64,000 bases of DNA, from positions 310,001 to 374,000 of the forward strand of contig JAIVFJ010000019.1 in NCBI GenBank assembly GCA_025765615.1. The letters run 5' to 3'. The notes under the pieces are model-generated. The model saw only the letters and a list, made by a program, of their open reading frames with translations, did no database searches and was not told the origin of the DNA. Made by a program: the position numbers and the translations under genes. This DNA is from Zopfochytrium polystomum. Its lineage: Eukaryota; Chytridiomycota; Chytridiomycetes; Chytridiales; Chytridiaceae. Positions 46,811 to 58,674 of the stretch are shown here, piece after piece (the first letter of the stretch is position 1; every line of letters starts with the position of its first letter).

Positions 46811-48112
46811 GTGGGCGAGAATTGAGAGAGAGAGCGGCGGCGAAGTCTTGGAAACCGCGTGCCCCTTCACAAAAACTTTCTTTCCCCCACAACCTTCCCT
46901 CCCAATCTACTGGATACTCACTGACTGGAAAAAACCCGAAACAGACTTGATTGCCAGCCAGGGTGTGGCGACCGACAAGGAGAGCGCCGAGTCCGTCAAC
47001 AACCTCATGAGCATGAGCCTCCCGGCCCACGTGGTCGCCGACCTCAACGCGGGCCGCACCCCCGGCGCGGGCACGTTCAAAGAAATCACAGTGTTCTGCA
47101 TAGGTACGGAGGTTGCTGGGTTTTATTTTTATTTTTCTTAAAACCTGTCGCTCACTCTTCTCACTCCCACAAAGACGTCCCAAGCCTCACGTCCATCGCC
47201 GAGCAGCTGCCGCCCGCCGCCCTCATGGACGTCATCTCGACCATCACCACCCGCATCGACACCATCGTCGCGCGCGCAGACGCCCTCTTCCGCCTCGAAA
47301 CCGCCCCGGGCACTTGGATCGTCGCGACGGGCCTCAACCACGCCGACGCTACTGCCACGGCCGCGGCCGCCACAGCGGGCCGCCTATTGGCCGGCGCCGC
47401 CGGCGCGCCCGTCCCGCTTGGCGGCGTCGCGGCCCGCCTCGCCGCACCGACCCGCCCCGACGGCGCCGTCCGCGTCAGCAACACCCGCCTGGCGTTCGCC
47501 GGCGCCGCGACGCACCTCCGCGGCGCCGGCGGCGGTAGTCTCCGCGGCAGCAGCGAGCGCGTGCTGGCGGGCTCGAACGAGGCGGTGCACGACGGCGACG
47601 ACGGCGGCGGCGCGGCGGTCGGCATCGACGGCGACGAGGACGGTAGCAGCAGCGGCGGCGGCGGCGGCGGCGGCGAGGACGCGCGCGCGCAGATCGAGCT
47701 GGCGCTGCACTGCGTGCAGCAGATCATGCAGCTCGAGTTTGACGACCTCGCGTGCCTTGACGATGTGGACGAGCGCGTGCTGCTGCGCGTCGGCGTCGCG
47801 ACGGGAAACGCCGTGGGGGTGAGATCTCGCTTTCATTCTTTTTTTTTTTTCTTTCTTTTTTTTTTTTTTTAAGGCGACTAAATTCGCCGCACTGTGTCTC
47901 CGCGATACTCCACGATACCTGCCACCTGTCACGTCCCCCCGCCCCGCCGTCGCGCCTCTCCATCAACTCAGGGTCTCATTGGCGCAAAGATGGGCAAGTA
48001 CTGCCTCCTCGGCGACGCGGTCGAAAAGAGCGTCCAGCTCTGCCGCACGGCGCAGCCCGGCACGGTCAACGTCGGACCAGAGACGCAGAAGCTGATGGAC
48101 GGTCTGTTTTGA
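44583..48112 (+). CDS. Coiled-coil protein with degenerate guanylyl-cyclase domain
   Basis: Ten exons: 44583-44703, 44864-45158, 45342-45496, 45598-45650, 45773-46036, 46152-46452, 46563-46745, 46945-47103, 47175-47818 and 47972-48112, in frame for 771 aa. Residues about 40-470 are largely coiled coil (Gln/Glu/Arg/Lys-rich, split by an acidic disordered stretch in exon 6). The C-terminus (about 500-771) folds like a class III cyclase: EITVFCIDVPSLTSIAEQLP, then ALFRLETAPGTWIVATGL, VLLRVGVATGNAVGGLIGAK and KYCLLGDAVEKSVQLC. The first metal Asp (D511) and the guanine-type pair Glu552 and Cys736 are kept. The second metal Asp is missing (PGTW replaces GDAY), and the catalytic Asn and Arg are replaced by Glu743 and Gln747. 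A Gly/Ala-rich insert of about 100 residues splits the domain. It is probably cytosolic and a non-catalytic nucleotide sensor or heterodimer partner, by inference. Confidence 0.82.
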
Positions 48113-49461
48113 GAAAAAACCAAAAAAAACACAACGGCGGGAGGCGATTTTTATGGTTCTGTCCCATGCTACTTTGTGTCATTGATTGAAGAGAGGGGGG
48201 TGAATCTTGAGTATTTTGGTATGAGAAGTGAAACAACAAAAGAAACAAGAAACAATAATATAATACCCCGGAAAGCAGAGCGGGCGTCGCAAGTGACGTG
48301 GCTCGCTCGCTTCACTTTCAAAACGGCCCGGCCGTCGATACAAGTCGCGGTTTTGTGCGACTTAACGGGTATCAACGAGAGGGAGCGGGAAGCTCAAGGA
48401 ATTCGTTATTTCCAACTTTCGCTCCTCTATTTGCTTTTTTTTTTTTTTTCCTCCTTTTTCTCAAGACTGGGTTTACTGAGGAGTTCAACGAATGCGACGC
48501 GGTCACAAAAACAAAGCGGATTGGGGGGGTGAAATGGTCGGGTAAGAGGAAACCCCAGGGAGAAGGGCGGGTGGTGGGGACTGCCGCGTACAACGCACTA
48601 CCGGCAACAGAGGGAGGAGAAAAGTCGCGAACAGAAGAAAAAAGAGTGTAAAGAGAACAGAGACCAGGGTGCGAGAGGGAAAGTAGAATAAAAGTCTAAA
48701 ATTGGATGGGGAGGGAGCTTGGATGGGGCAAGGATTGAGGCAAGGGTCAGGGAGGGGGAAGAGGGGGCTAGAATCGAAAAATAACACTGCGGTTAACCAA
48801 GGATGGCCAGGCTGCTAGAGGCAAGTAATGGGATGAGAGTACAGAAGGAAGAAAAAAATCTAGGGGAGCCGAAAAAGTAAAATAAGGAAAAATTTGGTCC
48901 TGGAAAAGGAAGGGACTAAGAAGCAAGGCACAGGGGGGAAGACTAGAAAACAGAAAAGGGCGGAGAGTCAGCGAGGCCTGACGGGGCGCACTCACTCAGT
49001 CATACGGCATAATCTCCGATGAACCGGAACGGGATTGGCCCTCCCCCTCCTCCCCTCCCCCCAAAGTACAACAACAGGCGCGGCTTTGACGCGAGTACGA
49101 ACCAATACAGACTTATCGAGACGCCCCATAAAGGAAACTGGCGACTGCAGGAAAAAAGACGACAGGAAATTATTACTCAAAAAACAGGGGCATGTCACAA
49201 TCGCGCTGCAAGAATTGCATGACGATTGACAAAGAAGAGAGAACAAAAAGGGTGGCGGAGGGGGGAAATGGGGAGGTGTCCGGTGAGAGAGAAGCGGAGT
49301 GCGCCGTTTTCGAAGTGGTTCAAGGTATGGAAATGCAGGTTCGATGAGATGCGGGATCCCACTTCCCACGAGGCAAGGAGGACCACGCAAACCGCTTTGC
49401 AATCCCTCTCCACCAAGTTCCCAAGCTACACACAAGCGACGCACAGCCGCACGTACGGGGC
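48113..49461. other. Convergent spacer, no gene seen
   Basis: This lies between the 3' ends of the plus-strand cyclase-like gene and the minus-strand TBC gene, so both 3'UTRs probably meet here. It is purine-rich on the plus strand (GGGAGAGG-type) from about 48640 to 49000. A T-run lies at 48436-48450. No motif-bearing open frame is present. Confidence 0.5.
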
Positions 49462-52400
49462 TCATACAGTTCCTTTGTGGAACACCTCGCGGATCCTCCC
49501 GACCACGCCGCGGCCGCTAAGCTTCTTGCCGCTTGTAGCTCCCCCGACGGGCTTGCTTGGGTACGTCACGACTTCGGTCCACAGCGACACGACCGATTTG
49601 ATGAAAGCCTCGTCAAGGTCGGCGGTGGCGGAGTTTGATGGCGAGGAAGGCGATGACGGCCCTGTGGGAGTGGACCAGGCCAGCCTCCGGCAGTGGACAG
49701 GCAAAACTGGGGTGGCCGCAGCGTCGGGTTCCGCGCCCGGAAGTGTGGGCGGCGGAGGCAGCAGGAAATTGAGCGCAGATGGGCCGGGCAGGGACAAGAG
49801 AAAGGCTATGCGGCACAACGGTGTTTACAAGTTCGTTCAAGTGAGAATTTACGACACGGTAATGGCCGAAAAGACGCGGCTTATAATGCTCACCTTCATG
49901 CTTCCTCAACAGCGCGACTGCCACAACAAAGAGAACGTCCACCCCCCACAACATAACCAAGTCCCAGATCCTGACCAAGACTCGGAAAGGAAGCAACCCT
50001 CTGTTCTCGTCCACGTCGACTGCCTGCTCACCGTCGGCACGTAAATCCACCGGTGCGATCGCCTCGACAAACATGCTCGAGATCCATGCATACAAGTACA
50101 TTTCGGAGGGCACGCCATTTTGTTGAATCCACCTTGCAAAAAGGCGCGGAGTCCAGATGCGCATGAGCTCGTCGTGGATGAAAAGCAGCTCCGTGTCGGA
50201 AGCAGCGTCACCGGTCGCGATCAGCGAGCGGAGATTGTATATGGGGCGAGGTGTCGCCGCTGGTGGCGCGTGGAAGAGATGCGCGAGGGCGATATACGCG
50301 CGCTGCAAGGGGTTTCAGCACAAGGCGAGGATCAGTTAAGACGAAGGCAACGAAATATACAATAAAGAGAATCCAGGAGACGACGAACAAACCTCTTCCT
50401 CCATCAAGATCAGAAGGGTCGAAGCGATTTTAGACAGGCCTCTCCAGTATCCAAACCTTTTTTCGCCTTGTCTGAACGCTCTCAGCACGGCCAAAAGCTC
50501 AGCTCTTCCCTTGCTAGCCGTTGCTGGAGACGATGCCGCGCCCACGTCAGCAGAGGGAGGAGCGGCGCCAGGATCGGCAAAGAACAGCACGTGGTTCGGG
50601 AAAGCTTCGTCGACATCGCGCAAGATCAGCGACTCGTGCTTGGAAGGATTTTTGCGTAGTGTGTTCAGTTCCGTAATAAGGGCGGCGTCGAACTCGTCGG
50701 GATTGGACGGAGTGGAGCAAACGCCGGATTGCTGGGTAAGCAGATGATACCAAACGTGTCCACGCCACAGCTGAGGTACACCTTCTTTAACAACACGGGT
50801 CCGAAACTGGCCATGCACGTTTCCAAGAGTGCGGCCGAGAAGGTGAGAGAGGAGGGGAGAGGAAGGTGTTAGCTCGAAGCAATAGTGATAGATTCGTAAT
50901 CACGCAATCGAACCTTGTCCGAAGTGTGCGCAAAGGAATACACCAAATCAACCGCAACCCGCAAAGGAACCCCGCCAAGATCGGCACTGGCTCCCTCTGC
51001 AGTCAAGCTCCCTCTCGCTGGCGCATCGAATCGCTCGCGCCCAACGGCGGCTCGAACAAGCTCTCCGACATTCCTCTCAACCGCAACCTCTCGCCAAAAA
51101 GGCGCCCGTTTCGCTTCCAACAGCGCCTGCTGCCTTGCGGCCGGCGAAGCTGGCACTTGTAGGGGAACGGTGGGGGGGCCAGCAAACACTCCGGGGGTCG
51201 GTTTCAAAAAGCCGTAAAAGTCGAGGGTCACGGGACTAGGCGGCGTCGACTGCGGCTGTCTGGACGGCGCCTGGGTCGGAGTAGTAGGGCGAATCGGTGG
51301 AGGCGTACTGGAAGAGGCTTGCTTTCCTGGGACAGCTTTGGGGACGGGCGAGGTCGGCTTTGGCGGCACTGGAGAGGCTGCGCGGTTCGTGGACAGCTTC
51401 CTATTCGCGCTGATCGAGTTCGAGCGGTTTGTGTTGGTCGAGTCACGCTGCGCAGAAGCGACCGACCGGTTTACTGCCCGCGTCGTCGTGGGCGTTGCGG
51501 GTCTGGCAGCTGGAGAGGATGGGGGTGTTTGGCCCGCCTTCACCGGTGTCATCGGACGGGATGGTGGGAGATTTTTCGACAATGAGCTTTTGGAAAGGGC
51601 GGGAGATGATCCCGACGAAGCAGACGACATGCGGGAGGCCGGCCGACCAGAGTTCGGGATAGACCCACCAGAGGAAAGGCGTGAGGCTGGACGTGCCGTG
51701 TAATTGGGAATACCTCCACGCAAAGAACCTGGACCGGATCGCCGAGAGGATATTGAAGAGTCTGGAGCGACAGACCGCCGCCGAACCGTTGGGTTGGGAT
51801 TTTCCAACGAGCCCACGGAAGACGAAGAACCTGACCCAGAGCTTCGGCTACCTGCATGGAGTGGAGGCATCGCTGCGGTGCTGCCCGTGGTGATGGACTT
51901 TCTCGGTGCCGAGCCCCGTATGAGAAACGAAAGCAATGTTGCCGTCGACGAAACCATTTTGTTGACGGCACCCGCAAACTTGTTCTTTGAGGCCTTTGTC
52001 GGGAGCTGCTTGGAGGAGCGGCGACTGCCACCCGATTCTCGGCTGGCGCGCTTGTCGGTGGTGGAGGTGGGAGGCGTGGGAGGCGAATCTGGAAGAGAAC
52101 GTGGCTTGGAGAGACCAATACGCAGTTTCGATGCGTTTCTCGTCTCGGTCGGCTGCTTCCCTTTCCCTCCTGCAAAAACGGTCGCCGAGGACGAAGACGA
52201 GGAGGATGAGGATCCCTTTACAAAAGAGCCGCGAAGGGGGTTGCGCGTCGACTTTGGTGAAGTTGCCTCTGCGGGCGGAGACACGGCGTTGTTAAGGACG
52301 CTGCTGGCACCCGTGGTCTCTGCCGCACCATTGCCATCAATCGTTAGTAAAGCACTAGGGACCTGAAGAGCTTTTGTTACCCCACCAGCATCCTTGGGGC

Positions 52401-53541
52401 CATTGCCGCCGAAAACGTCCTCCACGATCGTGTCAAGGCTCGACGACGGCGACGCCACAGGCTCTTCGGCTGGCGAGGCCGTGGGTGCAGCGGCAGCACT
52501 CTTTTTCGCTTTCGGTGTTGACGACGACTGCGACTGCTTCGGGCCGCCACCAATGACGCGCTTTTTCACAGTGACGGCCTGCACAAACTGCGCCCTGGGA
52601 ACCCCTGACGGTCTCCGGGCGTGGGTGGCGAACGCTGCAGCAGGCGATGCGAGCGAGTTTGGCGCGGCGCTCGGTCTCCTTGGGACGCGAAGGTACGCCG
52701 GGGTTTGAGGTAGCAGCCGGCTGTTTCTAGCTGGGGACGGCGGCCGAGCCGGGGGATTGGATCGTTTTTTGGCCTGCTTCTGGCTGAGAGTCCGCTGGAA
52801 CGCGCGCTCGACCTCCTCGAGCATGGAGTGCGCGGAGGGCGGGCCGTTGTCGTCCAAGTCATCGTCGTTGTTGTTGTTGGTGTTGCTGTTCCCGTTGCTG
52901 TTGGAGCCCGCCGCGTCGAGGCCGGGATCGTTCCGGCTGCGGCTGGCGCTGCGCGAGAGGTTTACTGTCAAGCGAGGCACCTCCGAAGCAAGCTTTTTGG
53001 ACGGCCGCGGGGAAGAGGTGGGGGACGTCGACGCGTAGCCCAGCTCGAGGGAGCCGTTTGGTGATGACTCGCCGGATGAGGGAACCAACGTAGCGTCATC
53101 GGGAAGAGATGGAGAAGAAAGAATCTGTTGGCGCTGCTGCTGCCGCTGCTGTTGTCGGGAGGCTGGGCGGTCAGCTACTTTGCTCGGGGAGGTTGATGAA
53201 GGGGATGAGGAAGAGCTGTTCTTTGCTGTGAAATGCTTAAAGAGGCTGTTGGTGGTGTTCTTGTTGTTATTGTTGTTGTTGTTATTGTTGTTGTTGTTGT
53301 TGTTGTTGTTGTGGCTTCCCGGGGATGACGGCGACGGCGACGACGACTCTGGCGGTGATGGCTGTGGCTGCTTCTTCATCTTGGATGAGGGTGGTGCCGA
53401 CGACGGTGGAGGAATTGGTGCGCGAGAAGAGGATGAGGAGGGGGAGGCGGATGATGAAGACGACGATGATGATGCTGGTGTGGAGGAGAACTGGGAGGGA
53501 ATCGGCGACTTTGCGCGGCTGCTCATTGCCGCTGTTGCCAT
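49462..53541 (-). CDS. TBC-domain protein lacking both GAP fingers
   Basis: Four exons on the minus strand: 53541-50914, 50806-50393, 50302-49894 and 49805-49462, in frame, giving 1264 aa. The start is the first in-frame ATG; the open frame reaches 53661 but only via TTG. Residues 1-850 are disordered, rich in Ser and Pro with an Asn run. The TBC (Rab-GAP) domain covers about 877-1210: VVKEGVPQLWRGHVWYHLL, SLILRDVDEAFPNHVLFF, FGYWRGLSKIASTLLILMEE, WIQQNGVPSEMYLYAWISS, RIWDLVMLWGVDVLFVVAVA and LLRKHEAFLLSL. In active TBC domains IxxDxxR supplies an Arg and YxQ a Gln; here these positions are Glu943 and Arg998. Family knowledge says both residues are needed for dual-finger catalysis, so GAP activity is doubtful. 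Rab binding may remain. The protein may act in membrane traffic. Confidence 0.85.
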
Positions 53542-53574
53542 AACTGTTGCTGTTGCTGCTTCAGTATAGCTGCT

Positions 53575-53609
<35 letters not shown>

Positions 53610-53858
53610 GGTCGGCACTGGAGCTGCTGCAAGTTACTGCTGGCTGCTGCTGCTCTGCCAAAGGATGAAAGCTTCGTGTCTATCGGTCTCTCTCCCACTC
53701 CACTCCTCTCTCTCTATCTCTCTCTCTGTCTGTCTCTGTCTCAGTCTCTCTCTGTCTCTCTCTCCGCCTTTTTTTCTGCGGCACAACTGGCTGCCGGCGG
53801 CGCAATTGGCAATCCCACCCATGCGTTTTCCGTTCTCACACACACTCTCTCTCCCCTC

Positions 53859-53941
<83 letters not shown>

Positions 53942-54538
53942 CATCAAATCGATGTGTCTCCCTCCCGCTCGATCGCTCGTTGGTTCGTTCGATCGGGCCG
54001 CCCATTTTAAGAGGAGTTATAAAAAAGAAAAGGACTGAAAAAGGCAGACTGAGAGACAGACAGACAGACAAAAGATCAGACAGACTGACAGAGAGACAGA
54101 CAAACAGATCGAAGTACCGTCAACGCATGATAGAATCCCCACAAAAACGGACCACGTGTTTTGCGAACCAAATAAAAAAAAAAAATAATTCAAACCGAAA
54201 AGCCGAGGATTCTTTTCTAAGCGACATAGCGTGTGACGACAACGTTCCCTCCCACGCACATCGTGCGACAAGGGAGGTACCGAAAGCCCCACGAGAGAGG
54301 CACGAGGAGAAACGGGAACTATAGGGCGGGGTGGACAAACAAAAAAAAAAAAAAAATAAAGAAATGGTTTTTCTTACGAAAAAGCAAAGGAGGGACAGAT
54401 AGAGAGAGTGAGAGAAGCAGGAATACCAGTCACACACAACATGGAAGGAACGACGACAGCCACGGGCGAGAGGGGGAAGAACTCGCAAAAAAAAAAAAAA
54501 AAAAGTAAACAAAAAAGTGAGCGTCCGCTCAAGTCCGC
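53542..54538. promoter_or_regulatory. TBC-gene 5' region and LysM-CAP 3' flank
   Basis: A CT tract at about 53860-53937, and a looser one at 53700-53765, lie upstream of the TBC start codon; on the coding strand they read (GA)n. A GACAGACAGACAG repeat lies near 54055-54100. A-runs are at 54176-54184, 54339-54355 and 54488-54504. No gene is seen. Confidence 0.5.
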
Positions 54539-56011
54539 TCAAATCGACGAGCCGGAGGGGTACGCCTGCGGTTCCACGCCTACACCGCCAATGTTGCCCG
54601 TGTCGTACTCGCAGATCGTGATCAGGCAAGCACCGCCCTCGCCGTGCGCGTACGCGCAGCCAAACACAGTCGCTGTCGGCCACACCAGCTGCGTGTAGTG
54701 GTTGTACGCCCCATAGTAGTTCTCCTCCCACCACGTCTCCACGCCGTTGGCGAGCCATCCGCTCGTCGGGTACGTGTACCCGGGGGTCATAGCCCACCAC
54801 GCGGAATTCTCAAACACGACTCCCTCGTGCCCTCCCGGCATCGCGCACCCGGCGTACGTGTCGGCAATGTGCTGCGCTCGCTCCGAAGCGTACCGTGCGT
54901 ACCCATCGTCATACGTGAGCGGTCCCAGCCCCACGATCGCCCTCGCGTTCGTCGTCTTTTGGATGCCGTCCTGCGTGTCTCCGTCCCGCGACGGCGGCGG
55001 CGGCGTCGGTGTCGGCGTCGGCGTGTCGCTCGTCGTCGTCGTCGCCGACGCCGCCGCGCTGCCGCTGCTGCCGCTGCTGCCGCTGGCCGTGCTGCTTGCC
55101 GTCGAGTTGCCGTGTTTCAGAGATCCGGCCACCGACGGTGCTTCCACGCACACCGTTGCAGTCCCGTTCGTGCCCGCCAGCGGCTGGCCGCAGTTGATCG
55201 TGTTCAGCGAGTACAAAATGTTGATCGAGTAGCCCTCGTCCTTTGCAATCTGGGTGCAGTTGTTCGCGGAAGTCACCTTGATCGTCTTTGTGCATCCCGC
55301 GATGGGGACAATCGTCTGGATTGCAACCGCCTTCGGCGCGTCGGTGGTAGGGGTGTTGGAGTTGTCTTTGATGCAAATGGTCGTGCCGGCACTCGGGAAG
55401 CGGCCAAGGGGAATGTTGTTGATCGCCATGATGTATGTGACAGTGACGTTGTTGTCCTGAGCAAAGACAAACACGTTCTTCAGGTCGTTATCGGTGAGGG
55501 TGTGGTTCGTGTAGCAAACGTGCTCCGTGACACCGCCAGTAGTTGTGGTCGACGTCGAGTTGGTGCCCGTTTCCGATGTCGAACCACCGCTCGTTCCGTT
55601 CCTGGCCTGCAGGCAGAGGAGCTGGCCAACGTACGATGAAATCTCCTGGCAAGTGAAGCCAGGGTTCAGCTGGACGAGGGCATCGTTAGTCAGCCCAACG
55701 AACGAAGACGTAATCGAAGTGCAGGTGTCGGTCGGCTTCACTTTCCAGCTGCGAGACGAGACAGGTGATCGAAATGTCAGTTCAAATGCAGGAGGGAGGA
55801 TTGAACCCGAGAAGAGAATATGTGCAAGGGTACTTCACTTTTTGGAGCAGTTTTCAATGTCATGTCGAGACTGGCTGTTCATATTTGGGATGATGTGCCC
55901 TCTAGCAAACTGCTGAATGTAAACGGCAGAGACGCCGCTGAAGGGACCGCTCCCGGTCTGGACCAGGGCGAAAGCGATGGCCGAAAGGGCGGCTGTAACA
56001 ATCGAATGCAT
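54539..56011 (-). CDS. Secreted LysM-CAP (PR-1/SCP) protein
   Basis: Two exons on the minus strand, 56011-55839 and 55748-54539, with an 89-nt intron, give 460 aa. The start MHSIVTAALSAIAFALVQ is a signal peptide. LysM-type modules, which bind chitin or related glycans, follow. The first (about 57-105) is clear: WKVKPTDTCTSITSSFVGLT with LVQLNP. Two more diverged ones follow (about 130-185, TVTYIMAINNIPLGRFPSAG; about 205-260, CTQIAKDEGYSINILYSLN). After a Ser/Thr/Pro linker comes a CAP domain (about 320-455) with HYTQLVW (CAP1-type) and ICEYDTGN (CAP2-type) signatures and a Trp-rich core. It is extracellular or cell-wall bound. Possible roles are cell-wall binding, sterol or lipid binding by CAP, or host/substrate interaction; these are inference. 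Confidence 0.88.
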
Positions 56012-56505
<494 letters not shown>

Positions 56506-56506
56506 G

Positions 56507-57045
56507 TCCAGTTCATCTCCTTGCAACACCTTTGGGGCAGTATCGCTGCTACACTTTGATCTCTTACGAAGGTTGCGTGTCGGAGAGCGCTTGAAGAAGG
56601 ACAAGTCGTGCCTCGACATCACGCTCTTCACGAAACGACTCGGGCACTTGAAAACTGAGGCTTGCCCTTCTTGACCATCAACCACATGCTCACGAGTCAC
56701 TGGGTTTAACAAGGGTTGGACTTGGGGGGCAGTTTTCACTACTTTCAGAAGACGCAATCCTTTGACACTGGCGTACTGGAGCAAGTGCTGCACCAGCGGA
56801 ACAAGTATCGATTTTCTTGCAACAAAAAAGAGAAAAAGGGTACCAGATATTCCTTTGAGTCCTTTAATTCTGAACTCCGGAAGAGGATAGGTGGGAAATA
56901 ATCCCAGGCGAGCACGTGAATGAGCCAGCTCCTGGGAATATTTGTTCCTCTTCTCCTGAATTTGTCCAATCTCCTCAAGAGCCTCTTGCAGGTCCAACAT
57001 TGGTCCCATGAAAGCCTTGAAATTGCAATGTCGATTATAATTCAT
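56507..57045 (-). CDS. Unrecognised ORF running into a GA repeat
   Basis: From ATG 57045 a frame of about 180 residues reads protein-like (MLDLQEALEEIGQIQEKRNK, a short coiled coil; later LRLLKVVKTAPQVQPLLNPV) before it dissolves into Arg-Glu repeats in the (GA)n tract. I do not recognise it. It could be a fragment of a retroelement gag or an uncharacterised gene cut by the repeat. A TGTTAGGCGG sequence at 57072 just upstream resembles the beginning of the solo-LTR family but does not continue like it. Confidence 0.25.
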
Positions 57046-58370
57046 AGACTAATGATTTATCTGCAACTATGTTAGGCGGATGTGAGACTATACTCACTCC
57101 TGTGACCCTGGGATCTGGGCCCTAGAGTGAGGGAAAGCAAAAAAATAGGCTAAAACTAACTTTATTGGGCTGTTGTCTTGGGAGTGTTTCAACCCTACTA
57201 CTTGCCTAGTCCACGAATTATCCCTACTGATCTGTCTAACAGCGGTTCAAACACAAAGAATGAACATGCAGAGGGACAATCCTCCAAGGGATTGGTGCTA
57301 GAGCACTGATTACTCGCGTGGCTGCAGGCTGATGAGAGGGGAAACAGAAGGGCACTCCCAAGGGCGCAACACAGCTGCCGAATAAAGAGAGAGAAGAGGG
57401 AAACAGAATACAACAGGAGTGGTTAATAGTGACGGGACGGACAGGGCGCAACCTAGTGCCCCTCATCATTGCCAGCAACGGGGGGAGTTGACTATGTAGG
57501 GGTCGGAAGGTCACCAGCAGGGAACTTGCACGTGGAAACACCTGCGATCCTACACACACCCCGCCGGGCTGCTTTGGCACAATCACTTGACCAACAGGCT
57601 TTATCGCATCGCACTCGTACTCACACATCTCACTCTCACAGCAATAGGACCGAAGCAGGCACTCTTAGATCAAACTCTCAGGTGTCAGGAACTGGGCAGG
57701 GCACAGCCACCAACACCCTCGTGGGGTCGGGAAGGTTGGGGACGACGACACCGTTGTTGCTGCCAACACCACCACTGTCGTCGCAGCAGGCAAGCACTGG
57801 GGATCCTCACTCCAACGCAGAGCCGGCAATGTCACACAGTCGCTGGTGGGCCAGTGGCATTCCCCACCCACAGCCCCTTAAGAGGAGCCCCACTAAGGGA
57901 CCATTTACACACCCGGGTGTTGTGTACCATCTCTCACTACCCTCACCTTGAGAGCAGGATGGATTTGAAGGGACTCTGTATTGGTGCCAAAGGACAGAAA
58001 TCAGATTGAAGAAAAAAGGAAAAAGAGAAATGGCCCAAAAACAGAGAGAGAGAAAATTGACAAGTCAACCCCTGACTTGGAGCATCCACCACAAATTCTC
58101 TAAGTCCCCCCAACCTGCATGTATGTACAAGTGCTGAAAATAAATAACTATGCATGTATGTACAAGTGCCAAAAATAAATAATACATTAGGCAGGCTTGG
58201 GTAACAGCCTGTCAGGCACCCCATCCCAGGCAGTCAGGCAGTCTCTGTTAGTCACTGAAAAAGAAAATATGTTGAGAAAACCCTGGCGCAACGGAAACTG
58301 TTTAGACGAAAGTAGTAAAAGCAGGCCCAATAATAAAGACGGGTTAGCCGCAAATACACTTTGATAACGC
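57046..58370. other. Spacer, possibly LTR and retroelement debris
   Basis: No gene is supported. It contains a near-duplicate phrase tgcatgtatgtacaagtgc at about 58118 and 58151. The phrase tgtcaggaactgggcaggg at about 57680 resembles one arm of the hairpin at 7887. Part may be the 3' LTR of the adjacent minus-strand chromovirus. Confidence 0.35.
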
Positions 58371-58627
58371 CTTGGAAACTAAAGAACTGGGAGCAATAAT
58401 AGGGGCCCCGATCCTTGCGGTTTTATGACAGGAACGCTTGTTTTTGTGAATAAAATCCCTAGACTTTATCACTGAGACCTCGGTGTAGTCTCACAAACAC
58501 CTTGGAAACTAAAGAACCGGGAATAATAATAGGGGTCCCCATCCTTGTGGTTTTATGAGAGGTACACTTGTTTTTGCATATAAAATCCCTAGACTTTATC
58601 ACTGAGACCTCGGTGTAGTCTCACAGT
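58371..58627. repeat. 130-bp tandem duplication in a probable 3' LTR
   Basis: Two units (58371-58500 and 58501-58627) both begin cttggaaactaaagaac and end gtgtagtctcaca, with about 10 percent difference. On the minus strand the unit starts TGTGAGACTACACC directly after a purine-rich AAAAAAGAGG stretch. This fits a polypurine tract and 3' LTR start for the chromovirus pol gene ending at 58675. Confidence 0.7.
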
Positions 58628-58674
58628 ACCTCTTTTTTAATCTACACCCACAGGTGTGACACAGGGAGCACTTC

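Noticed and set aside
53542..53661. Extra 40-residue N-terminus of the TBC protein
   Set aside because: The open frame begins with TTG; no ATG is present before the one at 53541.
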